The notes under the pieces were generated by a model. That model saw only the letters and a list, made by a program, of their open reading frames with translations, ran no database searches and was not told the DNA's origin. Positions 8,196 through 16,616 of a DNA stretch of 20,952 nucleotides are shown one piece after another. This DNA is from Welwitschia mirabilis (Eukaryota; Gnetophyta; Gnetopsida; Welwitschiales). The position numbers and the translations under genes were made by a program. Position 1 is the first letter of the stretch. The number at the start of each line of letters is the position of its first letter. The DNA is taken from positions 208,720,618 through 208,741,569 of the forward strand of contig JBOZIK010000001.1 in assembly GCA_051453625.1 (NCBI GenBank), in the 5' to 3' direction.

Positions 8196-8615
8196 ACACA
8201 TCACATTTTGACCTTTTTGGTTGATAATAGTATCTATAGCTATGACCATCTTGCCAGTTTGCCTCTCCCCGATGATTAATTCTTATTAACCCCCTCCTAC
8301 AGGAATCATAGAATCAATAGCAGTAAGTCCTGTTTGAAGAGGTTCATACATCTCGAAACTACACCAGTAGTAGGGGATTCAATTAGGCGGAATTTCGAAG
8401 TAGAAATTGGACCCCTGTAGTTAACAGGTTGTGCTAAAGCATTCACAATACCGCCTAAAAAGTGTAATCTATTGGTATTTGAGCAATTTTTCCTGTTGTT
8501 TTCACAAAATCCCCCTCTTCCATAGTCAAGCCAACCCCCATTATAACAACTCCCATGTTTTGGGCTTCTAGGTTCAAATCAATACCTACTGTACCGTCTT
8601 CAAATTCCACCAAGT
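8196..8615 (-). pseudogene. atpA: Plastid atpA fragment in nuclear DNA (NUPT)
   Basis: The minus strand reads as the N-terminal third of the chloroplast ATP synthase alpha subunit, which forms part of the CF1 catalytic head on thylakoids. From 8615 downward: [37 protein letters not shown], then [50 protein letters not shown] (the Walker A region, normally GDRQTGKT) and [10 protein letters not shown]. It is broken by a one-base loss after IPIDYTF, by a loss of about eight bases after VVSR, and by two stops in place of the usual QR before ELIIG. The level of change suggests an old transfer. The start of the gene would lie across the 708-N gap, and sequence past 8196 no longer matches. NALAQP and IINQKGQN are forms I associate with gymnosperm plastids, from memory only. 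Confidence 0.88.
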
Positions 8616-9323
8616 NNNNNNNNNNNNNNNNNNNNNNNNNNNNNNNNNNNNNNNNNNNNNNNNNNNNNNNNNNNNNNNNNNNNNNNNNNNNNNNNNNNNN
8701 NNNNNNNNNNNNNNNNNNNNNNNNNNNNNNNNNNNNNNNNNNNNNNNNNNNNNNNNNNNNNNNNNNNNNNNNNNNNNNNNNNNNNNNNNNNNNNNNNNNN
8801 NNNNNNNNNNNNNNNNNNNNNNNNNNNNNNNNNNNNNNNNNNNNNNNNNNNNNNNNNNNNNNNNNNNNNNNNNNNNNNNNNNNNNNNNNNNNNNNNNNNN
8901 NNNNNNNNNNNNNNNNNNNNNNNNNNNNNNNNNNNNNNNNNNNNNNNNNNNNNNNNNNNNNNNNNNNNNNNNNNNNNNNNNNNNNNNNNNNNNNNNNNNN
9001 NNNNNNNNNNNNNNNNNNNNNNNNNNNNNNNNNNNNNNNNNNNNNNNNNNNNNNNNNNNNNNNNNNNNNNNNNNNNNNNNNNNNNNNNNNNNNNNNNNNN
9101 NNNNNNNNNNNNNNNNNNNNNNNNNNNNNNNNNNNNNNNNNNNNNNNNNNNNNNNNNNNNNNNNNNNNNNNNNNNNNNNNNNNNNNNNNNNNNNNNNNNN
9201 NNNNNNNNNNNNNNNNNNNNNNNNNNNNNNNNNNNNNNNNNNNNNNNNNNNNNNNNNNNNNNNNNNNNNNNNNNNNNNNNNNNNNNNNNNNNNNNNNNNN
9301 NNNNNNNNNNNNNNNNNNNNNNN
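8616..9323. other. Assembly gap, 708 N
   Basis: A run of 708 N's, probably a size estimate from read pairs because it is not a round number. It interrupts the atpA fragment at about residue 55-60, so the atpA N-terminus (about 170 bp) could lie inside. Open frames reported across it are only runs of undefined residues. Confidence 0.9.
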
Positions 9324-9971
9324 AGACCCAGATTAACTACTGGGATAGACCTTGAAGCGAGATACGTCATTCTGAGATCTCAATCATGGAAGACAAAAAC
9401 ACAACCAAAAAAGTTGTTTTCTACTCCAACAAGAAATTATTGTAATAAAGGAATAGATATAAATAGACATCTTAGGTTGATTTTCAACATAGAAGTATGT
9501 CCTCTATTTGTTTCTAGATAGGACATATTTCCATGTTGACCATAGTGAGCTTTGGAATTCTCAAAACATTGTGGCATAAGAACTCAAAGTCCCTGGAGAT
9601 TTCCTTCTAATAAAAAAATATCAAAAAGAAAACAAAAGGATTTATTTTTGCAAAGTCTTTTTTTCCCCTTAAAGGCTGACCTGTTATTGGAGGCTTTGCA
9701 ATTTGAAATATTAGTGGAGGCTTGAACAATCAAAGCAACTTCCTGAAAACAATATTAAAAGTTGATTACTTTGCATGATGTTTAAAACATTAAATCTATT
9801 GCAATATTTGAGGCATCTGAAAACTATTGGTTACAATTCATTTATCCATCTTTCTTTGGCTGTTCAAACAATTGTCATTTGAGTTGTATTCTGAATTTTG
9901 CTTTGCAAATGAGTGAGTGTGATTGTAACTTGCTTGAATCCCTTTTCTTACATTACCATGTCTGTTAACAG
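9324..9971. other. Probable ARPC4 intron, upstream part
   Basis: No coding sequence is seen, and the sequence is AT-rich and not obviously transposon derived. Its end has intron character: a pyrimidine-rich stretch (CCCTTTTCTTAC at about 9941-9952), then TTAACAG directly before the exon. No earlier ARPC4 exon is present in this stretch. Confidence 0.55.
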
Positions 9972-10046
9972 GTTCTTATAAGCCGCAATGAAGCTGAGAA
10001 GTGTTTAATAGAGACATCCATAAATTCCTTACGTGTCAGCATTAAG
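9972..10046 (+). CDS. ARPC4: ARPC4 internal exon (Arp2/3 complex subunit 4)
   Basis: This 75-base exon has no stop and starts and ends in phase 0. It encodes 25 residues that include [20 protein letters not shown] and end RVSIK. That is the strongly conserved middle of ARPC4, near residues 50-75 of a protein of about 169; the Arabidopsis protein has [20 protein letters not shown] there. ARPC4 pairs with ARPC2 to form the core that holds Arp2 and Arp3, nucleating branched actin filaments in the cytoplasm. The exon is preceded by a pyrimidine tract and CAG and followed by GTCTGC, a valid though weak donor. Flanking ARPC4 exons (the N-terminal part, and the part starting VKQADELENIL) are not found in the window. 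It is either an exon in a gene with very long introns or a stray captured exon. Its intact reading and splice sites favour the first. Confidence 0.87.
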
Positions 10047-11473
10047 GTCTGCTTTCATGATCCTTAACTCGAAATGTTGAATATTATTTCTGTCTGTCTC
10101 GCTTTAAATGATTTATTATATACTTGAGATTAGAGTTATATAATACAAGATGCCATGCATGATATGAACAGAGTTTTGCAAAATCAATCTAGATAGTATT
10201 TTTATGAGCCACTCAAGCAGTTCTTGTTTCTAAGCTCACCAATTAGCTTTTCATTCTACTGAAACTGTTGACTAGTAGCATGTGTTTGAACTCAAAGGTG
10301 ATGTTCTTAAAGAAATTATTGCATCAAAATGTTTAATATGATTGCTACTTCGTTTTTCTTTCCATAATTGAATCTGGAATAGCCAAACCAGCGTTGAACT
10401 TTGATCAAAGGCCAACCGTGATACAATAATATAAAACTATGATTTAAATTGTTAGTGTATAAAGAGAGCAGGGAGAATAGTGGCGACAAATTAGGATAAT
10501 AACACTTGTTGGCTTTTCCAAAATATGATAAAATCACTATTGCTTGTTAAAGTAACAAAGAAATCCAACATCCACATTTTATTCACAAAATCAGGCTAAT
10601 ATGGTAACACATGACCTTAAAAAGACAAAACACAGAACTTTATTAAAGTCTGATGACCCTTGCTTTTGATATTAGGCTTACTGAATTACAAGTGATTTTA
10701 GAAAATAGAACCTACTGCAATATGTTGAATGTAGATAATAAGAAAAAGATTTACAGTGCAAAATCAGTGTTTCTAAAATGGTGACATGACCCTTTCGAAT
10801 TTTTGTTTTTGATCATGTTGGCTGACATTTTTAGCTGAGATTTTGAAAAAGCTGGTGACATGTTGCCAAGGATTTACAGTGGCAAAGTTTTGCAACACAC
10901 TGTATTTGAAAAATCTGTGATTAATCTCCTCTGTGGACATTAATCTCCAATTAGATAAAATTTCTAATCGGATCGGCCCCATTCGGTCAGATTAAATATG
11001 TATATTTTTAATAAGCTTAAGAATCAGCACTTACTAAGCAGTTATTCTCTCATGGTTAATCCAACAACAGGAGATTAATCTTCTACATGAGAATGAAAAG
11101 AAGAAGGTTTTAGACATTGAAAATGGCCAAAAACACATTTTGTTTTAAGAGTTCAAAATGCACCACTCCGAAAATAAATAGCAGTAAAGAAAACAGTAAG
11201 AACCTTGAAAGATTTTATAGATTTTATTTATTCTTCAAGTATGAATAGGGAATGCAAATGTTTATTTTGGAGCATTCAAACTTTAAACTCTATTTCAACG
11301 TTTTTCTTTCTATCTTTTACTAAATGTTGCAAACCAATAGATGATGTAATCCGGTGGAGAGAATGTGTCAAAGGTTTATATAACTGATGTGATTATAACA
11401 TTGCTAAAATGTTAAAACAGCTAGATAGATGTGTGCACTATATTCATATTTCCCTGACATTATATTTGCAATG
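10047..11473. other. Probable ARPC4 intron, downstream part
   Basis: The first bases are a GT donor. The rest is AT-rich with no exon, RNA gene or element that I can name. Around 10918-10950 and 11070-11080 the 10-mer GGAGATTAAT or its complement appears three times, with no clear structure. A copia insertion begins at 11474. Confidence 0.5.
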
Positions 11474-11548
11474 TGTTGAGAAATTTAAGGGGTCTGATTG
11501 ATGAGAAATTTAAGGGATTTGAGTGCTGAGATTTAAGGAATTTGATAA
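11474..11548 (+). repeat. Three 25-bp direct repeats at the LTR start
   Basis: Units start TGTTGAGAAATTTAAGG (11474), TGATGAGAAATTTAAGG (11499) and TGCTGAGATTTAAGG (11524). The same 25-bp period is seen in copy 2 at 16340, about 16365 and 16390. They sit in the U3 part, where copia LTRs often carry repeated enhancer elements. Confidence 0.75.
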
Positions 11549-11751
11549 GTGATTTATGAGCTGATTTTATGGGACTTGCCTATCTAATTATATGGGCTGA
11601 TTATTAGGAGCAATATTTAGCAATCTCCTCTCTTGTAACAGTACTTCCAAAATAAAGACAGGTGTGTGTGACCTAAGAAAGGGACACACAACCTTTGTAA
11701 ATTCTTCCTTCTGTTTTCTTCTTCTCTCTATTTGCTTGCTTCTGATTTTCA
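11474..11751 (+). mobile_element. 5' LTR of copia family X, copy 1
   Basis: It starts TGTTGAGAAATTTAAGG and ends TTTTCA, three bases before an exact primer site TGGTATCAGAGC. The 278-bp length matches the second copy at 16340-16616. Three 25-bp direct repeats open it, starting at 11474, 11499 and 11524. Both copies end in a pyrimidine-rich stretch (CTTCCTTCTGTT and on). The base pair before TGTTGAG is also TG in both copies, so the true start could be two bases earlier. The family is named X here only for convenience. Confidence 0.85.
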
Positions 11752-11754
11752 AAA

Positions 11755-11770
11755 TGGTATCAGAGCAACC
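11755..11770 (+). other. Primer-binding site, initiator tRNA-Met
   Basis: TGGTATCAGAGCAACC; the first 12 bases match the complement of the 3' end of plant initiator tRNA-Met exactly. It lies three bases after the LTR end. In copy 2 only TGGTAT (16620-16625) remains. Confidence 0.85.
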
Positions 11771-12373
11771 TTTATCTGTTTTCTTGTGCAATGTTTGCAA
11801 TTTCAATAATACACAAGAAAGGACAGCGCTGGTTGCAAATCCTACATAAAAACTAAAGAGTCAGTGGACAACGATCAACTCAAATGTGATCATTGTGGCA
11901 AGCCAAGACATACAAAGGAGAATTGCTGGAAATTACATGGACGACCGGCAAGGGGAAAAGAAGGAAAGGACATGGAACCTCCTTTATCACAGGTCCATTT
12001 TTCAGAGACCATTGAATCTCCTTCAAGTGTCAATTCAGATTCACTTCATCTTTCCAAGGAAGAGGTACAAATTCTCAAGCAGCTTCTGTCTACGTTAGAC
12101 GCTTCTATATCCTCTGTCATGCCTTGTTCGCATTTTGCCATTTTAGGTATATCAGAAAATGCTCTCCTTGCCTCTTCTTCCAATAATTCTGACCCTTGGG
12201 TTATTGACTCTGGAGCTTCTGAACATATAACTAGTTCTTTAAACCTTTTTCTTTCTTATGTTCCTTCTTTAGGAAAAGATAAAATCCGTATAGCTAATGG
12301 TTCTTATTCTTCAATTTCTGGAAAAGGTGTGCACCTCACATTTAAAGATTTCATTCATTCTACATGTCCATAG
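11771..12373 (+). pseudogene. Copia family X copy 1: gag remnant, zinc knuckle and protease
   Basis: Most of gag is missing: about 90 bases after the primer site the sequence already reads the end of Gag. The readable frame runs from 11864, which is a GTG codon and not a start, to the stop at 12371. It holds the zinc knuckle CDHCGKPRHTKENCWKLHGRP-like block (CX2CX4HX4C, residues about 8-22; binds RNA in the particle) and later WVIDSGASEHIT (residues about 113-124), the aspartic protease with active-site DSG. A TAA at about 11846 cuts the frame upstream; copy 2 has CCA there. The protease is followed by a stop where the family frame normally continues, so the polyprotein is dead. The UBN2 part of Gag (usually 200 residues or more) is absent here and in copy 2. 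Confidence 0.82.
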
Positions 12374-13000
12374 CTTTTCCCAAAATCCTTCATCTATTAA
12401 TGCAATAACAAATGAACTAAATTGTTGTGCGACTTTCTTTCCCAGCTTCTACGTTTTTTAGGAATGAGGGACATGGAGAACGATTGGCTATGGTAGGGTG
12501 TGTGATGGCCTATACTTACTGCAACAGTGTATTATGCAATTGCCTTTGAGTTTTCCTGGCCATGTTTTGCAGCCAAGTCTCTCTATGGAAGCTAGTCAGC
12601 AAATTCTTCAAGAACGTCAGTGACTAGGACATCTACCCTTTTATGTTTTGGAGAGAATGTTTCCTAATGTATTAAGGAAATGTGATTTAGCTAAACGTTT
12701 TTGTGATACTTGTGAATTTGTAAAACATACTCATGCTTCTTATTCAGGTAGCAATAATAAAAGTTCCAAACCTTTTTTGGTTGTTCATCCTGATGTGTGG
12801 GGACCAAACAGAATTGCTTCTTTATCTGGCCCTTGTTGGTTTGTTACTTTTATTGACTGTTTCAACCATGCCAGTTGGGTATTTGTTATGCAAGCCAACA
12901 ATGAAGTTCATACTTGTTTCAAGAAGTTCCATAAAATGGTAGCTACTCAGTTTGATGCTAAAATCAGAGTTCTGAGATCAGACAAGGGAACAGAGTACAC
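12374..13000 (+). pseudogene. Copia family X copy 1: integrase N-terminal half, cut by a gap
   Basis: After a broken stretch that recalls the protease-integrase linker (RVCDGLYLLQQ at about 12496-12530), an open frame from 12648 holds the integrase zinc-binding end CDTCEFVKHTH, the first catalytic aspartate in VVHPDVWGP, the strand WFVTFIDCFNHASWVF, and the second aspartate in RVLRSDKGTEY just before the N's. Integrase inserts the element DNA into the host genome in the nucleus. The linker has frame breaks near 12460 and a stop at about 12628. The third catalytic residue would lie beyond the gap, but what follows the gap is different sequence. Confidence 0.85.
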
Positions 13001-13100
13001 NNNNNNNNNNNNNNNNNNNNNNNNNNNNNNNNNNNNNNNNNNNNNNNNNNNNNNNNNNNNNNNNNNNNNNNNNNNNNNNNNNNNNNNNNNNNNNNNNNNN
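13001..13100. other. Assembly gap, 100 N
   Basis: Placeholder gap. Integrase lies on the left, and unrelated LTR-like sequence on the right, so the rest of copy 1 (integrase C-terminus, RT, RNase H and its 3' LTR) is missing or the join is false. Confidence 0.9.
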
Positions 13101-13111
13101 TTATATTATAA

Positions 13112-13437
13112 TGTTATGTTTTAACATTGACCTCTCTTTTAATTTTGTATAAGGAAGTTAGGGCGTTAACTCCTTTGGGGTGATTTATTAAAAAGAAGGA
13201 GAAAGGATAAAAGATACGATTGACTTGGAACCCTAACTCTAAGCTCATTTAAACCTGATTGAGGGTTGTTTGTATTTATCTTGACATTTTGCTCCTAAGT
13301 TATCAATAAAGCTCTGCATTGCTTCTTGTGGACATAGGGTAAAAAGGGGACAAACTATGTAAATCTGTGTGTTGTTCTTTTCTTTTGCTTGCTGTTCTGT
13401 TTAGTTTTTTTGCATTCTTGTTGATAAATCTGTAACA
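13112..13437 (+). mobile_element. Solo or partial copia-type LTR
   Basis: The segment starts TGTTA at 13112 and ends TAACA at 13437, a perfect 5-bp terminal inverted repeat. Inside, AATAAAGCTCTGC (13307 on) resembles a polyadenylation region, and TTGTGGACATAGG followed by AACTATGTAAATCTGTGTG (13327-13375) is a common ending style in plant copia LTRs. No primer site or internal sequence follows, and the 5-bp flanks (TATAA and CATAG) do not match. It may be a solo LTR whose left part is affected by the gap. Confidence 0.5.
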
Positions 13438-14391
13438 CATAGCTCTTAATACTAAAGTTTATTACAAACACTACTTAGTTAACTGTTCATCCCCTACTCA
13501 CAAGAGGACTTTGTCTCATGAGTTATTTCAATGTACGTTCAAGCATAAGTTACATGTGCTTCCAAATGGCCTATTTAAAAATCTATAGATGAAAAATAGA
13601 ACGCTGTACAAGTAAATTGAAATTGAAGATTTTGATCTTTTAGGACACACCAAGATAAATTGGCATTGCTAGACAAATCGCAAATGAATCAAAATATTCC
13701 ATGAAAATAGTGGAAGTGTAAACATGGGAGATGGCTACTCTTTAGAAAGAAAAGTAATGTTAGAGGCCCCACATCTTTTTGAAGAGCTTCAGCCTCTAAG
13801 AAAAATTATGTTTTGATGGATAGTGCAGTTTATGTCACAATATCGCTTATGCTTGGTGGATGTACATTGCCAGCAATAATGGCCAGGTGGTTATATGGAG
13901 CAAAAGAGCACACATAGGAATGCAGAGTTAGGATAATAATGACTGAAGTTGAAGGTTGAATAAACTGTCTAATGGCTCTCTAAACCTGACTTGTATGGGC
14001 AGATTTTGGACTGAATCCAATGTTCAAAAGGCACTACTAGAGGCCTGGTTTTCATTGGATTATTGGCTGTCTGGAAATGCGTCAGTTCAAGGATCTAATG
14101 CCTGTCTAAAATCTGCAATTCAGAGAACCGTTAGCTCTCTGGAGAGTCATTTTTCAGGCTGCTAAATCAGGTCATGAAATCTGATCCTAGTTGTAAGATT
14201 GAATTTGGATGTATTTGATAATGTGGCATTGGGAATCATGCCTTGGTGATCACACCCACTTTTTTAATGTCCCTCTTATATCCATTATAGCCTCAAATCC
14301 TCAATTGCAACTTCGAAACATCAAAATCACATTACTTAGTGATTTTCCTTTTGTGAGCATCCAACTTCTCTAGATAGGGTATCGAATCTCA
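13438..14391. other. Unassigned spacer
   Basis: No gene or element is recognised. A short plus-strand open frame at 13956-14165 has no familiar motif. Probably intron or intergenic sequence. Confidence 0.5.
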
Positions 14392-14522
14392 GTTGGACAT
14401 CCCAGACAACCTTATAACTTAGGTTTGGATGCCTGAGTGTTTTTAAAACCCTGATCAATAGCCCCGTAAACCCTCCAGTTAGAATTGAATGCTGTTTGTG
14501 CACATTCATTTATAACCCAAGC
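14392..14522 (+). repeat. Diverged repeat R, copy 1 (LTR-like)
   Basis: It shares an ordered set of blocks with 16045-16235: TTGGACATCCCAGAC and TTGGACACCCAC; AGGTTTGGATGCC and AGGTTTGGACATCC; CCTCCAGTTAGAATTGAATG and CCTCCATTTAGAATTTAATG; then ATAACCCAAGC and ATCATCCAAGC. The part with the TATA-like site in copy 2 is missing here. It probably comes from an LTR family. Confidence 0.55.
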
Positions 14523-15639
14523 TTACAATTAATCCTTGGATTGCCATGTGCTTGGTACTAATGCAGGAGTTCCACATTAATATCATTGACAAGAAAAGAT
14601 GCAAACATGTGATAGGAGATCATAAACCTTATCCAAAAAATCAAGCTCAATGATGACAATATTATTGATGATTTCCTTCCTGTGAACACTTGTTCCATGT
14701 GGATCTTGCCATCAATCCAGAATTGTGGTATGCTGACATATACAATTTCCAACCACAGGTAAAATTCCATACCCATGGAGCAAAGAGAAAGTTCAAAGCT
14801 TGATTTGATTGGTTGAACAAGCCTTCAGTATAACTTTCAATCATGTTGAGAAACTTATAATTACTACAGGAATCCCCCAAGAGTAAGTCACTACGGAAAG
14901 ACACATGTGACATTACCTTGTGAGGATACATTTGATAATTACTACAGAAAGGTGGAGTTGAAAACATCAACTCATAACTTACTGTGAAGTGTGAAGTCAA
15001 CAGCTGACAATTGGGAAAGAACATTGTCATTAGAATAGAGTTTTTGGTTCACGGATAGACCAACGTTCTTCTTCCACTGAAAAATGTGCTTATGGATTCT
15101 TCCATGGTGTTTTACCCGTCTTGATCACAAACATACAGTGACTTTGCCTGTTTGAGATGAGAATACCCGAAAGTGGTAACTGTGCTTGCAAGTACCTACT
15201 TGTCCATTTTCCGCCATTGTACTGTTACAGACATGTCTTTGCTTGGATATGGGAAGGCAAAACTTCTATCCATGGCTCCTCAGGCCTCCTTTTGAACCAA
15301 AGCTAGCTAGAACTTGATTTTCTGCAAATTAGAATGTACTACGTTAAATTTCTTCATGATAATGAACTTCTTGATCTCAAAATAATTACAGCTTCCAATT
15401 CCAGTGTTCTAAAATTAACAATGCAGTGTTGCAAAGAGCAAAGGAACAGCAGGTCATCGCTCCTTCTATGTAGAACTCAGTTTAGTCATTTCTATCTCAT
15501 GCTATTTTTACGTATACGTGCGCAAATAAGAAAATTTGGATATGCAACCAAGGAAATGTGGAAGACAAAAGATATAAACCATAGAAGATATAAGTCAGGA
15601 TTAGGTTTTTGTCATTAAGTAAAGGACACAAAGACCCAT
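14523..15639. other. Unassigned spacer
   Basis: No gene is recognised. A 122-codon minus-strand open frame (14662-15030) has no family motif and may be chance. If the LTR at 15654-15856 is real, the part next to it (about 15300-15639) would be its gag region on the minus strand, but no Gag can be read. Confidence 0.45.
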
Positions 15640-15653
15640 GTGCTTTGATACCA
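15640..15653 (-). other. Primer-binding site, tRNA-Met type
   Basis: The minus strand reads TGGTATCAAAGCAC, one base from the standard TGGTATCAGAGC core. It borders the LTR-like segment at 15654-15856. Confidence 0.6.
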
Positions 15654-15856
15654 ATTAAAAGAACTCGGGAGCTCTTGAGCCATAAAGATGTATCCATTAG
15701 AATATAGCTCGTTCTTATGCTTGATACAACGCAATGTATTTATATGATACCAGTGCACCACCAATAGTACCATTTAAGACAAACTTATAACTACCTAAAA
15801 CAATTCTAGAAATGGCTCATAATTAACTTATCTAGAAGCTAAACAGAGCCATAACA
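15654..15856 (-). mobile_element. LTR-like segment next to a primer-binding site
   Basis: Read on the minus strand it starts TGTTATGGC at 15856, contains CATATAAATACATTG (TATA-like, about 15735-15750) and ends in TTTTAAT before the primer site. The end lacks the usual CA, so it is decayed or my boundary is wrong. About 203 bp, short for an LTR but possible. The rest of the element is not recognised. Confidence 0.5.
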
Positions 15857-16044
15857 ACTTTGAGTGGACTCATTATAAACATGGGTAGATCCAATATTAA
15901 GTAAAAACAAAGATTGCAAGTACTTTTGTCTTTACTTGTAACCACGTTATTTGTACTTTTTTGTCATACAATGACAAACCTTAATAAAAGAGTTCGTTTT
16001 CTAATAAAATAATCGTAATGCCTTCCCAAGAAGGGGACCCACCC
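15857..16044. other. Unassigned spacer
   Basis: Short AT-rich sequence with no feature that I recognise. Confidence 0.4.
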
Positions 16045-16235
16045 CCTATTGGACACCCACAATGGCCTTGAAACCTAGGTTTGGACATCCAAATGCCTCT
16101 AAACCTCTGATGATTGCTGCCTGTTACTTTTGACCTGTAGTGGTCCCTAAAGATGCTATATTTGTGTATAAATACCCACTAAAACCTCCATTTAGAATTT
16201 AATGTCATTTTTATGCATTCTTCTATCATCCAAGC
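16045..16235 (+). repeat. Diverged repeat R, copy 2 (LTR-like, with TATA)
   Basis: It shares ordered blocks with 14392-14522, as described there. It additionally holds TTTGTGTATAAATACCC (about 16159-16175), a good TATA site, followed by CCTCCATTTAGAATTTAATG. It looks like an LTR whose right part continues to about 16339, where family X copy 2 was inserted. The motif GGACATCC at about 16083 is a relative of the palindrome in the SIRE-like LTRs. Confidence 0.58.
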
Positions 16236-16339
16236 ATTTAGGCATCCTTATCAAAGGCCTACTTGCAGACTCACTCTAACCCATCCATCACGTTCCTCAT
16301 CCATCAAGGGATCTTAGAAGCCTAAAGAGCATCCCTTTG

Positions 16340-16616
16340 TGTTGAGAAATTTAAGGGATTTGATGAATAAGAAATTTAAGTGATTTGATTGTTGAGAGAT
16401 TTAAGGAATTTGATCAGTGATCTATGAGCTGATTTTATAGGATTTGCTTGATTATATGGGCTGATTATTAGGAGCAATATTTAGCATTTTTCTCCCTTGT
16501 AACATTTCTTCCAAAATAAATATAGGTGTGTGTGACCTAAGAAGAGTGACACACAACCTTTGTAAAATTTTCCTTCTGTTCTCTTCTTCTCTCTGCCTCC
16601 TTTCTCCTGATTTTCA
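16340..16616 (+). mobile_element. 5' LTR of copia family X, copy 2
   Basis: Starts TGTTGAGAAATTTAAGG and ends TTTTCA; 277 bp against 278 bp in copy 1, with the same three-unit 25-bp repeat and the same GATTATTAGGAGCAATATTT block. The bases before it (CATCCCTTTG) differ from those before copy 1 (TATTTGCAATG), so this is an independent insertion, not a duplicated block. Confidence 0.85.

Noticed and set aside
8555-9370. Two long open frames of over 250 residues, one on each strand
   Set aside because: They span the 708-N gap and consist almost wholly of undefined residues; only the atpA fragment at the edge is real.
9324-9370. Minus-strand words SIPVVNLG that resemble the PAINVG region of atpA
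   Set aside because: The match is only a few residues, and the order relative to the atpA piece at 8196-8615 would be reversed. Too weak to extend the fragment.
10773-10982. Minus-strand open frame of 69 codons in the probable intron
   Set aside because: No known motif, and it lies in sequence best explained as ARPC4 intron.
14662-15030. A 122-codon minus-strand open frame
   Set aside because: No motif, no family likeness and no supporting context; length is possible by chance in this composition.
11474-16616. The two 277-278 bp LTRs as the 5' and 3' ends of one 5.1-kb element
   Set aside because: Both are followed by the same primer-site and gag-end sequence, so both are 5' LTRs of separate copies.
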